From assembly GCA_902786285.1 (NCBI GenBank), contig CADABX010000003.1:1-64000 (forward strand): 64,000 nucleotides of DNA. Direction: 5' to 3'. The notes under the pieces were generated by a model that saw nothing but the letters and a program-made list of their open reading frames with translations, made no database searches and was not told where the DNA came from. How positions within the stretch are numbered: the first letter of the stretch is position 1; each line of letters opens with the position of its first letter. Position numbers and translations under genes: made by a program. This document shows, piece by piece, positions 25,517-33,615 of the stretch. The stretch is from Oscillospiraceae bacterium (GTDB lineage: Bacteria > Bacillota > Clostridia > Oscillospirales > Acutalibacteraceae).

Positions 25517-27205
25517 TTATTTATCTTCAATCCTTTGCAGGAAAAAAGCACGTTTTTCTTCGTTGTCGAGCGAATGCACCGGCTTGATCTGCGCCGCGGA
25601 CGCGCCGCGGGAGATGCACAGCGCCGACCAGGCGTCGTGGGTGCCGGGCTGCTGCTTTTGAACAACCATCCGGCCGATGAACGCCTTGGCGCGCTGGCTG
25701 GGATAGCGCTTGTTGCAAAAGCCCATATAGCCCTCCAGCTCGTCGATGCACGCGTCCCAGTCCAGATCGGCGTCGCTTTCCACAACCAGCGCGTAGCGGT
25801 TGGGCATCACGCTGTCGTCCTGATAGAACAGCCAGTGATCCACATGGATGCCATGGTTCTTTTCGAACATTTCGATCGTGTTGCGCGCATCCTCTTCGCT
25901 GAACTTTTCGCCGGCCACGTTGAAGAGCTGACCCTTGCGGTAGACAAACGAGATGAGCGGACATTTGCCGCGGAAGCCCTTGACCTCGATCACATCCTTG
26001 AGATGATAGCGGTAAAGGCCGGCGCAGGTGGTGATCAAAATCTCGTATTTTTTGCCCTGCTCAAGCTGGTCGAGCGTCAGAACCGGACGCTCGGCAGCGT
26101 CGGTTTCCGCTTCGGCCGGGATGAATTCGAAGAAGCAGCTGTCCACCAGAAGCTGCATATCGGTCGACTCGAGCTCATAGCACGCGCCGATCAGACCCTC
26201 CGACGCGCCGTAGATCGAAAAATCGAACGGCACACCCTTGGCAAACGAGCGCACATAGTCCGCCGCCGGCTTGAACGACGCGTTGCCGATGCTGCAAAGC
26301 ACTGTCAGATTCGGCCACAGACGCTTAAACAGCGTTTCGTCGAAGCCCTGCTCAAACTGTTTGCGCAAATAGGCCGCGCGCTCCGGCATCGGGCGCACAT
26401 GGCGCAGCAGCTTTTGGCGCACCTCCGGCTTGAGATCGATCGAATCGCTGATCGTGCCGTGTTCGATATCGTCCACGATCACGCGCCAGTTCTTTTGCAG
26501 ATAGGCAAGCTGGCTGACGTTGACGCTGAAGAACACGGAAAAGATAAAGGTCACATCCTCGTCCGCCAGCGCAAAGCGGTAGATATTATAGATATAGTCG
26601 CCGTCGTGCATATCAAACAGATCTTTTGTCGGCACGGTGAGGATGTACGGATAAAACATACCGTATTCCCGCGCACCGATCTCCGCAATATTGCTGCACG
26701 GCAGACCGTTCGGCAGGCATTCGTTGGTGGCCGGAGAAAGGAACACGCCGCGCCCCGGGCGGTAGCGTTCGCCGTTCTTTTTCTTTTCCCGGGCGCCGAG
26801 CGCGAGGGCGCGCGTCCAGGTATAGCGCACATAGGCCGTCAGAGAGCTGTCGGTCGCCGGAATATATTTCGGCACACCGGACGACCCGGAGGTACGGGAA
26901 TAGCCGAGGATTTTGGCGCTGGTAAGCAGATTGTCTTCGCCGTCTTTTGTGCGTTCGATCATCGGCGCGTAGTCTTCATAGACAGCCATCGGCACCTGCT
27001 TGCGGAAATCCTCGATCGTGCGGATCTCGCTGAAATGATGCGCTTTGCCGAAAGCGGTATCCTGATTGTCGCGCAAAATCTTCATCAGCAGCGCGCGGTT
27101 GACCTCCATGGGGTTTTCGGCGTTCTTTTCCAGCCTGCGCAGGCTGGCGTTGCCTTTCAATACCATCAGCCGCATCGCGGTCTGAGAGAGCAGTTTATGT
27201 GTCAT
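25517..27205 (-). CDS. GH3-family acyl-adenylate-type enzyme
   Basis: About 562 aa; the start is uncertain among TTG 27226, ATG 27214 and ATG 27205, with AGGATGA favouring 27205. The GH3 auxin-responsive family pattern is clear: GYSRTSGSSGVPKYIPAT (phosphate-loop), SIYGASEGLIGA, DQLEQGKKYEILITTCAGLYRYHLKDVIEV (landmarks YEILITT and LYRYHLKD), and VAGEKFSEEDA. Plant homologues conjugate amino acids to hormone carboxylates through an acyl-adenylate. Bacterial members are poorly characterised. Substrate is unknown; the neighbouring secreted esterase hints at lipid or acyl metabolism. Confidence 0.85.
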   Translation of the reverse strand: MTHKLLSQTAMRLMVLKGNASLRRLEKNAENPMEVNRALLMKILRDNQDTAFGKAHHFSEIRTIEDFRKQVPMAVYEDYAPMIERTKDGEDNLLTSAKILGYSRTSGSSGVPKYIPATDSSLTAYVRYTWTRALALGAREKKKNGERYRPGRGVFLSPATNECLPNGLPCSNIAEIGAREYGMFYPYILTVPTKDLFDMHDGDYIYNIYRFALADEDVTFIFSVFFSVNVSQLAYLQKNWRVIVDDIEHGTISDSIDLKPEVRQKLLRHVRPMPERAAYLRKQFEQGFDETLFKRLWPNLTVLCSIGNASFKPAADYVRSFAKGVPFDFSIYGASEGLIGACYELESTDMQLLVDSCFFEFIPAEAETDAAERPVLTLDQLEQGKKYEILITTCAGLYRYHLKDVIEVKGFRGKCPLISFVYRKGQLFNVAGEKFSEEDARNTIEMFEKNHGIHVDHWLFYQDDSVMPNRYALVVESDADLDWDACIDELEGYMGFCNKRYPSQRAKAFIGRMVVQKQQPGTHDAWSALCISRGASAAQIKPVHSLDNEEKRAFFLQRIEDK

Positions 27206-27259
27206 TGCAGTCATCCTATGTTTCAAGATTCCCGGAATACAGAGATTCCATCCAATATA

Positions 27260-27288
27260 ACTGTATCACATTTTTTTCGCTTTTGCAA
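27260..27288 (-). promoter_or_regulatory. Promoter of GH3 gene
   Basis: TTGCAA (27283-27288), 17-bp spacer, TACAGT (27260-27265) on the minus strand. Confidence 0.55.
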
Positions 27289-27341
27289 TCGGAAAAACCG
27301 TTTTCTCAAAAATTTATAAAAGCGTCGTCCTGCCGGGTGTT

Positions 27342-27689
27342 TCAGCCGGGCAGATCGTCCAGGTTCTCCTGCACAAACACGGTTTTGCACGGCGCTGTCG
27401 TGACCATCACGCTTTCCTGATGGAAAAACGCACACAGGTCCTTGGCGATTTCGAGCACAGTTGTTTCGGGCACATCCATCAGCATGAGCGAGAGTGTGTT
27501 TTCCTCGGTGTAGCGGCCGTCCACGTGGAAATAGCCGCCGTTGATGCGGTGGACAGAAAAGGCGACCTGATAGTTGCGGCAGACGTTTTTGAGGATCGAC
27601 AGATACTTTTCCGTGCTGAATTTCTGCACACCGGTGTCCGCGTCGTTCAGGCCGATATAGATGGTGGATTGCAGCGTTTGTTCGTTCAT
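27342..27689 (-). CDS. Small alpha/beta protein, DUF3574-like
   Basis: 115 aa, MNEQTLQSTIYIGLNDADTG after AGGAGGAGAACGTT. It has a short ferredoxin-like alternation of strands (STIYIGLND, AFSVHRINGGYFHVDGRY, ENTLSLMLMDV, ESVMVTTAPCKTVFVQE), resembling DUF3574-type dimeric barrels. I do not assign a function. Its own promoter lies at 27729-27757, back-to-back with the radical-SAM gene. Confidence 0.7.
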   Translation of the reverse strand: MNEQTLQSTIYIGLNDADTGVQKFSTEKYLSILKNVCRNYQVAFSVHRINGGYFHVDGRYTEENTLSLMLMDVPETTVLEIAKDLCAFFHQESVMVTTAPCKTVFVQENLDDLPG

Positions 27690-27728
27690 AACGTTCTCCT
27701 CCTGCGGTTGTGTGCCGGTATTGGCTTT

Positions 27729-27757
27729 ATTATACGACGCCGCAGGAAAAAAAGCAA
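27729..27757 (-). promoter_or_regulatory. Promoter of the DUF3574-like gene
   Basis: TTGCTT (27752-27757), 17-bp spacer, TATAAT (27729-27734) on the minus strand. Confidence 0.65.
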
Positions 27758-27789
27758 GAAGCAACCGCGCGCTTTCTGTCTTTCCCCGC

Positions 27790-27818
27790 TTTACAAAGCG
27801 CGCGTTTTGTGCTATTGT
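27790..27818 (+). promoter_or_regulatory. Promoter of radical-SAM gene
   Basis: TTTACA (27790-27795), 17-bp spacer, TATTGT (27813-27818). Divergent from the promoter at 27729-27757. Confidence 0.55.
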
Positions 27819-27860
27819 TTTGGCAGACAACCGATGATCAGACGAACGGAGGAAACGCGT

Positions 27861-28913
27861 ATGAGACACCTGACGCTGCTGCTCAAGCCGGTCGGTGACC
27901 GCTGCTTTCTGCAGTGTGATTACTGCTTTTACCGCTCGCCGCAACCGGCCGGGCTGATGGCGCCGCAGACCGTCGACATGCTCCTTCAAAAGCTCCGGCA
28001 GCTTCGGCCGGCGGCGCTGTCGGTTGTGTTTCAGGGCGGCGAACCGCTGCTTGCGGGGCTCGCCTTTTTCCGCACGTTTACAAAAAAGATCCGCGCCGCG
28101 ATCCACGCGCCGGTCTCCTTTGCGGTGCAGACCAACGGTCTTCTGGTCGATGATGGATTTGCGGCGTTCTTTCGGGAGCAGCACTTTCTGGTCGGCGTTT
28201 CGCTCGACGGCGAAAGCGCCACCCACGACCGCCACCGCCGCACAAAGGACGGCGAGCCGACGTTTGACCGTGTGATAAAGGCGATCGAAACGCTGAAAGC
28301 CCACGGCGTTGACTATAACATCTTGTCGGTCGTCACCGACGAAAGCGCCAAAGAGATCGACCGGACGTGGGCGTTTTTCCGGGCAAAAGGCTTTCGCTTT
28401 TTGCAGTTCATCCCCTGCCTCGACGCCGGAAACGTGTCGCTGTCCGCGGAGAATTACGCCTTCTTTTTGAAGCGGTCGTTCGATCTGTGGTACGACGCGT
28501 GGGAACAGGGCGACTACATCTCTGTGCGCCACATCGACAATTATATCCGCATCCTTTTGGGCGAGCCGCCGGAAAACTGCGCCATGTGCGGCGTATGCGG
28601 CAGCTATTTTACAGTGGAGGCGGACGGCAGTCTGTATCCGTGCGACTTCTTTTGCCGGGACGAATACCGGCTCGGTTCGGTGTTCGACAACGATCCGTTC
28701 CGGGAAAACGAAATCCAACGGTCGTTCCTTGCGGCGTCCGAAACGATCCACGCGCACTGCCAAAACTGCAAATACCACTTCCTTTGCCGCGGCGGCTGCC
28801 GCGCCGACAGGATTGAAAACGGCACAAAGAATAAGTACTGCGGCGCGTACCGGGCGTTTTTTGATCATGCGCTCGCACGGATGCAAACCGTTGCACGGCA
28901 GCTTTTGCGTTGA
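27861..28913 (+). CDS. Anaerobic sulfatase-maturase-like radical-SAM/SPASM protein
   Basis: 350 aa after CGGAGGAAACGCGT. The radical-SAM cluster motif is DRCFLQCDYCFY (C-x3-C-x2-C), followed by FQGGEPLLAG, AVQTNGLLVDD and GVSLDGESATHD. The SPASM region has CAMCGVCGSYFTVEADGS, YPCDFFC, and CQNCKYHFLCRGGCR...YCG, so two auxiliary Fe-S clusters are likely. This is the anSME pattern, whose members convert a Ser or Cys of sulfatases to formylglycine. No sulfatase is in the window, so the substrate may be elsewhere or a peptide. Confidence 0.9.
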   Translation: MRHLTLLLKPVGDRCFLQCDYCFYRSPQPAGLMAPQTVDMLLQKLRQLRPAALSVVFQGGEPLLAGLAFFRTFTKKIRAAIHAPVSFAVQTNGLLVDDGFAAFFREQHFLVGVSLDGESATHDRHRRTKDGEPTFDRVIKAIETLKAHGVDYNILSVVTDESAKEIDRTWAFFRAKGFRFLQFIPCLDAGNVSLSAENYAFFLKRSFDLWYDAWEQGDYISVRHIDNYIRILLGEPPENCAMCGVCGSYFTVEADGSLYPCDFFCRDEYRLGSVFDNDPFRENEIQRSFLAASETIHAHCQNCKYHFLCRGGCRADRIENGTKNKYCGAYRAFFDHALARMQTVARQLLR

Positions 28914-28938
28914 CTTCCGAAGCAAAACATGCTATACT
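28910..28938 (+). promoter_or_regulatory. Promoter of the secreted phosphodiesterase gene
   Basis: TTGACT (28910-28915, overlapping the preceding stop codon), 17-bp spacer, TATACT (28933-28938). Confidence 0.75.
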
Positions 28939-28976
28939 GACACACGACATTTCTTATTTGGAAAGAAGGAACTCCG

Positions 28977-30059
28977 ATGAAAAAAACACTTTGCGTTCTG
29001 CTCTGCCTTCTTTTGGCGACCGCCTGCCTGCCTGCGGCGTTTGCGGGCGACGCGCCCGCAACGGGCACGCTGCGCATGCTCGCCTATAACGTCTCGGGCA
29101 TCCCGCTCGTCGGCGATTTTCAGGGCTCGGTCTTCACAACCACCAACGACCGCGCAAAAAAGATCGGCACGCTCCTCAACGGCACCGACGTCGATTTCAT
29201 CAGTGTGGAAGAGGACTTCAACGGCCACGACCATCTCGCCGCGCAGATGGACCGCTATCCGTTCCGCTCCTGCACGAGCGGCGGTCTTGCGCAGGGACAG
29301 GGACTCAACGCGTTTTCGGCGCATCCTCTGTATAACATCGAGCGTGTGAAGTGGGACTGCGAATACGGCACCGTCTCCGGCTCCACCGACGCGCTGGCGA
29401 ACAAGGGCTTTCTCTATAGTCTGATGGAGCTGCAGGAAGGCGTGTATATCCATGTGATCACCGTGCACTGCGACGCGGGCTATGAGCCGCTGTCGGTGCG
29501 TGCGCGCAGCAGCAACTTCCGGCAACTCGCGGCCTATATCAACGACAAACTGAACGACGGCCGCGCCCTCATCGTGCAGGGGGATTTCAACTTCAAATTC
29601 AAGCGTGCGCTGCGCGACGATCTTGTCGGCAATCTTTTGGCGCCGACCGGCCTCAAAGACGTGTGGGCGGAGCTTTCCAATAACGGCGTGACCGACGTCA
29701 GCGATCCGGCGTTTCGGACAGACGTCGCCGGCGACGACCTCGACCGTGTTTTGTACCGCAGCGGCAAAAATGTGACGCTGACGCCGACGGAAAAATCCGT
29801 GCCGCCGCTTCTCGGCGAGAACGGCGAGCGCTACACCGACCACAACCCGATGCTGACGACCTTCAGCTATACCGTGAACGGCGCCGACCCCGCGCCGGAA
29901 ACGCTGGAAACGCCGGTCGCCGTTCCCGCGGCAACGCTCGCGCTTCGTGAGGTGCTCTGGACGTTTGTCCGGCTGGTGCAGGTCGTGTGCGGCCTTGTGG
30001 AGCTGCCGTATCTCATCGGACAGGGTGTGGAGCTGCTGATCAACGGCAAGATGCCGTAA
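28977..30059 (+). CDS. Secreted endonuclease/exonuclease/phosphatase-fold protein
   Basis: 360 aa after AAAGAAGGAACTCCG. Signal peptide MKKTLCVLLCLLLATACLP. The EEP fold is recognisable: LRMLAYNVSGIP (Asn), FISVEEDF (metal Glu), VITVHCDAGY (catalytic His-like), LIVQGDFNFKF (DFN), DLDRVLYR and YTDHNPMLTTF (DH). Secreted members include sphingomyelinase-C-like phosphodiesterases; a lipid or nucleic-acid phosphodiester substrate is likely. A C-terminal hydrophobic stretch (LREVLWTFVRLVQVVCGLVEL, landmarks LREVLW and VVCGLVEL) might hold it at the membrane. Confidence 0.82.
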   Translation: MKKTLCVLLCLLLATACLPAAFAGDAPATGTLRMLAYNVSGIPLVGDFQGSVFTTTNDRAKKIGTLLNGTDVDFISVEEDFNGHDHLAAQMDRYPFRSCTSGGLAQGQGLNAFSAHPLYNIERVKWDCEYGTVSGSTDALANKGFLYSLMELQEGVYIHVITVHCDAGYEPLSVRARSSNFRQLAAYINDKLNDGRALIVQGDFNFKFKRALRDDLVGNLLAPTGLKDVWAELSNNGVTDVSDPAFRTDVAGDDLDRVLYRSGKNVTLTPTEKSVPPLLGENGERYTDHNPMLTTFSYTVNGADPAPETLETPVAVPAATLALREVLWTFVRLVQVVCGLVELPYLIGQGVELLINGKMP

Positions 30060-30072
30060 TAATAAAAGAACT

Positions 30073-30105
30073 GCCCTGCAGCGGATTTTCGCTGCAGGGC
30101 TTTTT
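30073..30105 (+). terminator. Terminator of phosphodiesterase gene
   Basis: GCCCTGCAGCG-GATTTT-CGCTGCAGGGC then TTTTT; an 11-bp perfect stem. Confidence 0.95.
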
Positions 30106-30335
30106 CTATTCGGGTTTCTTGTCTATTTAGTTTGTTTCCCAATTGTCGATCTTGTTTCTATCCATTAGCACATTAGAGGCAGAACTCCGAACAGTACAAT
30201 AATACGGTCGGAACACAAATCAGGCAATGAAGCTTGGCTTTTCTTGTTTTAAAAATCCCTTTTATCTGCCTTTCCTCCATTAATACAGGTAGTCTAACCA
30301 ATCTTTGATACTGTTTTTTCACCATCTTATTTTTA
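30106..30335. other. Intergenic stretch at the start of an AT-rich insertion
   Basis: Composition drops abruptly from the GC-rich core to AT-rich. No gene, promoter or strong hairpin seen. Confidence 0.5.
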
Positions 30336-31931
30336 TTAAAGATTGTATCTATACTTGGCTGTATCAGCTTTAACTTTTCTTTCTTTAAGTGTATTTACTG
30401 CCCGAATAAAATCAATTTCCATAATAACATTATTCTCCGATAGTTTGATATCCGCTCCTGAGAAAACATCGTTAATATTAATAGTTCTACGAATCGAATT
30501 ATAGGCTGCTTCAGAAGCCACAAACGCTATTTCCGCTCCAGATAGACCATCCAAGTATGTTTTCACAAAAGCGTCTTTGTCAAAGCTGTTATCAAGTGGT
30601 TTTTGCTTCGTATGAATTCTAAAAATAGCTTTGCAACCTTCCAATGACGGCTTTTCAATCTCTATTACATAATCAAATCTTCCAGGTCGTTTTATTGCCT
30701 CATCAATCATATCCAATCTATTAGTTGAAGCAATACAGCAAACTCTATTTTCATCCAACCCATCCATTAATGAAAGGAGTTGATTGACTACTGTAGACAA
30801 GGATAAATGATCTTCTGCATCTCGTCTTGCTGAAATAGCATCAAACTCATCAAAATATATGATAGCAGGTTGTTTTTCCCTTGCCTCTTCAAATATTCTT
30901 CTAAGATTTTCCTCTGACTGACCTACATACTTATTTAAGATTTCTGGACCTTTCACAGAAATAAAATGAGCTTTTATTTCATTTGCAATTGCTTTTGCTA
31001 TTATTGTCTTACCGCATCCAGGTGGGCCATAAAGCAGTATTCCTTTATGTGGCGTTAAGTGATAGTACTCGAAAATCTTGGGCAACACCATAGGAAGCTC
31101 AATTACTTCTCGAACTTGCTGGATGACATTATCCAATCCGCCAATATCAGAAAACGATACAGCGGGGATGTTCTTTTTTTCTTCAACCTCTTTATTTTCT
31201 TCGTCGCTTTCTTGTCTGTTTCTGTCCATCAAAGCATTTATGTTAATAGATAAGCCCATATTATCATGTCTGCTTTCTGTCTTGGGTTTAACTCCAATTA
31301 TTTCTGTTTGCTCCATCCCTGCAGGAGCTTTTCTATACACATACTGCCATTTGCACTCATCATCATTTTCATTAACTGTGATTGTATCTGGCAAATGATC
31401 AACTCTATTCCATACTCTATTAATATCAAAGTATTTGCAGAAAGAAAGGTGCTTGCTATCCACCTCTCTTTGAATCATCGTTTTTATTCTACCTTTGTCA
31501 ACATGCCAAACACCTTCAAAAAAATGCCCGAACTGATACCAATAATACTCTTTATAAGAATAATAAGAATGAGCATAACCATCAAAAGAAATATTTTCTA
31601 TTTTATTACAACCCCACCCATTCTGGTTGAAGCAATAATCTCCAACAATTTCAGCACACTTGTTTTTCTCGCATTGAATCAGGTCAAGCAAATCAATTAT
31701 ATCAGTAAAACTGACGTCTTCTTCATCAATATAAAACTCTGTTTTTTTCCAATGTCTGACAAAATCTAATAAGTTTTTTATTATAGCTTGTTTTTCCCGG
31801 ATTTCTTCATCCAAAATGATAACCACATTTGATTTTTCAATGCTCTTATAATCAATAAATGTCTCACACAACAAGCAACACTGATCATAAAACTTCGAAG
31901 AAGATTTATAGAAAACAATTTTAATCTGCAT
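30336..31931 (-). CDS. Cdc48/PAN-like single AAA+ ATPase with novel N-terminal region
   Basis: 531 aa after AAAGGAGAATTACGA. Residues 1-245 match no domain I recognise; they include a CKYF-type Cys, many aromatics (YAHSYYSYKEYYWYQFGHFFEGVW, landmarks YAHSYYSY and GHFFEG), and an acidic linker. The AAA module from about residue 262 (FSDIGGLDNVIQQVREVIELP) has Walker A GPPGCGKTIIAK, Walker B IIYFDEFDAI and the second region of homology STNRLDMIDEAIKRPGRFD with arginine finger. Such modules unfold or remodel proteins. Very AT-rich against its neighbours, hence recently acquired. It sits 36 bp after the fRMsr gene in the same direction. Confidence 0.82.
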   Translation of the reverse strand: MQIKIVFYKSSSKFYDQCCLLCETFIDYKSIEKSNVVIILDEEIREKQAIIKNLLDFVRHWKKTEFYIDEEDVSFTDIIDLLDLIQCEKNKCAEIVGDYCFNQNGWGCNKIENISFDGYAHSYYSYKEYYWYQFGHFFEGVWHVDKGRIKTMIQREVDSKHLSFCKYFDINRVWNRVDHLPDTITVNENDDECKWQYVYRKAPAGMEQTEIIGVKPKTESRHDNMGLSININALMDRNRQESDEENKEVEEKKNIPAVSFSDIGGLDNVIQQVREVIELPMVLPKIFEYYHLTPHKGILLYGPPGCGKTIIAKAIANEIKAHFISVKGPEILNKYVGQSEENLRRIFEEAREKQPAIIYFDEFDAISARRDAEDHLSLSTVVNQLLSLMDGLDENRVCCIASTNRLDMIDEAIKRPGRFDYVIEIEKPSLEGCKAIFRIHTKQKPLDNSFDKDAFVKTYLDGLSGAEIAFVASEAAYNSIRRTININDVFSGADIKLSENNVIMEIDFIRAVNTLKERKVKADTAKYRYNL

Positions 31932-31967
31932 TCGTAATTCTCCTTTTAGCTCTGTTATTCTTCCTTT

Positions 31968-32417
31968 TTAACCCATAAACTGCTCCAGCTTTGCCGCCAG
32001 CGCCGCAAGCCCGTCCGCGTCCGCGGCGGTAAACCGGCCGAAAAGCGGACTGTCGATATCCAAAACGGCGCACACCTCGCCGCCGCGGTGCAGCGGCACC
32101 ACGATTTCGGAGCGTGACGCGCTGTCGCACGCGATATGGCCCGGAAACGCATGGACGTCCGGCACGAGCTGCAGCCGGTCTTCGGCCCACGCGGTGCCGC
32201 AAACGCCTTTGCCTTTTTGGATCGTGACGCACGCCACGTTGCCCTGAAACGGGCCGAGCAGCAGCACGCCGTCTTTGACCAGATAGAACCCGGCCCAGTT
32301 GACATCCGCCATGCCGTGATACAGCAGCGCCGCCGTGTTCGCCATGAGGGCGACGGGATCGCGCGACGAAGCGGCCAGCGATTCCAGTTGCCGGAGGATG
32401 GTCTGGTAGTCTGTCAT
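31968..32417 (-). CDS. msrC: Free methionine-R-sulfoxide reductase (GAF domain)
   Basis: 149 aa. Reduces free methionine-R-sulfoxide with thioredoxin. Family signatures: ADVNWAGFYLV, LLLGPFQGNVACVTIQKGKGVCGTA, VPDVHAFPGHIACDSASRSEIVVP (landmarks DVHAFPGHIACD), DIDSPLFGRF. Catalytic cysteines sit in KGVCGT and HIACDS. Start at the second ATG (32417), with GAGGTG seven bases upstream. Core, GC-rich gene flanked on both sides by acquired DNA. Confidence 0.95.
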   Translation of the reverse strand: MTDYQTILRQLESLAASSRDPVALMANTAALLYHGMADVNWAGFYLVKDGVLLLGPFQGNVACVTIQKGKGVCGTAWAEDRLQLVPDVHAFPGHIACDSASRSEIVVPLHRGGEVCAVLDIDSPLFGRFTAADADGLAALAAKLEQFMG

Positions 32418-32568
32418 GGTCATTCACCTCGCAAGCAGTGTCACGATTTCGCAATGCCTTGGGACAACAGCGTGAATAAAAAGCCCATATCTACGCTGCC
32501 CACACGCCCCTCGGCGTTAGGAATATGCAGTTGATCACAACATCTGTATTATAATTGAGCTATCTTCG
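32418..32568. other. Junction between core gene and composite island
   Basis: Composition shifts from GC-rich to AT-rich near 32540. No gene seen; a TATAAT-like hexamer lies on the minus strand near 32551. Confidence 0.4.
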
Positions 32569-33195
32569 TTACTCCGAAACAAGTTCATATATTTCAAACA
32601 CGCAGAAATCCCCAGTCTCTGCCCAGTCTTGATTCAAATAGTGGTACAGATAATCAACCGCTTGCTCTTCGGTGTCGAACAATCCGTTTTTGTTCAACTG
32701 ATGGAACTCTTTGCTAAACTCCGTTCCCTCTTCATCGCATCCGTGCCATCTGCATAAGAACATACAATCGCATATGGCTGAAAACCCATCACCATAGCCT
32801 TTCCCAAACAGATATCCCACGTCGTAGCCGATAAAAGCCAATCCATCAGGAAGCTCTCTGCAAGATCCAGCCATCCTATAGAAAATCAGATCAAGTTTTC
32901 TGTTATCCAGCCCATTGTAATACTGCAAGGTCTCTGCTTTAGAATACCTATCCATGTCATCCGGTGTGTAATCTAAAGGATCTCTGTCAATTCCCTTATA
33001 CACACGAATGGCTTTATTCTTTCCGGGCAGTGCATAAATCGAATTATCTTTGAATCTTACAAGAGCTTTTTCATATAAGGATTCATATTTTTCCACAATG
33101 CAAAATTGCGACGGCGAATAATCCCAATTATAGTCGTTGGGCGATATTTCTTTGATTTCACCTATTGTATTGCATATATAGATTTTTGCTTCCAT
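32569..33195 (-). CDS. Hypothetical 208-aa acidic protein
   Basis: MEAKIYICNTIGEIKEISPN after GGAGAAAAAACAGT. Acidic and aromatic-rich, soluble, with FIGYDVGYLFGKGYGDGFSAICDCMF and a C-terminal NQDWAETGDFCVFEIYELV. Size, acidity and isolation beside a mobile element are like immunity proteins of toxin systems, but I recognise no family and no toxin is adjacent. Confidence 0.65.
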   Translation of the reverse strand: MEAKIYICNTIGEIKEISPNDYNWDYSPSQFCIVEKYESLYEKALVRFKDNSIYALPGKNKAIRVYKGIDRDPLDYTPDDMDRYSKAETLQYYNGLDNRKLDLIFYRMAGSCRELPDGLAFIGYDVGYLFGKGYGDGFSAICDCMFLCRWHGCDEEGTEFSKEFHQLNKNGLFDTEEQAVDYLYHYLNQDWAETGDFCVFEIYELVSE

Positions 33196-33325
33196 ACTGT
33201 TTTTTCTCCATCAGCAAAAAATCATCCATCATCTATCCTGTAGTCTCAACTCAGGCTCGAGACATCAATACGACTGATTCCACTAAGTATAATCACCTAA
33301 ACAAATCAACAAATACAAATTGCAC

Positions 33326-33577
33326 CTACTTTTCCATGTGATCAAGTTTAATAATCAGGTCTCTGTCATTAGGATTTTTACAACTGAAATCAGGGTTGCG
33401 ACTTTTCAAGTCTTCATAGATTTTTCTGTACTCGTTTAACGAATGACAGTTAGCACCTCCAGAACAATCAGGGTTCTCAACTTGAACGGGATCATATTCC
33501 CAGAAGCATTCCTCACATATATCAAATTCATAATTCTTGCGCGGAAATGTTTCATTACCGCAAACAGGGCATTTCAT
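33326..33577 (-). CDS. CPCC-family cysteine-rich small protein
   Basis: 83 aa, start MKCPVCGNETFPRKNYEFD after GGAGGAGTTC (somewhat long spacing). Has CPVCGNETF, EFDICEECFWEYDPVQVENPDCSGGANCHSLNEYR: the CPCC domain (CxxCG, C-x2-CFWE-D-P-VQ, GGAN-SL-E-R), a zinc-ribbon type found in contact-dependent and toxin-immunity settings. Function is not established. It ends close to the serine recombinase. Confidence 0.85.
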   Translation of the reverse strand: MKCPVCGNETFPRKNYEFDICEECFWEYDPVQVENPDCSGGANCHSLNEYRKIYEDLKSRNPDFSCKNPNDRDLIIKLDHMEK

Positions 33578-33615
33578 GTTTATAGAACTCCTCCACAATA
33601 ATCGTATAGGCATTA

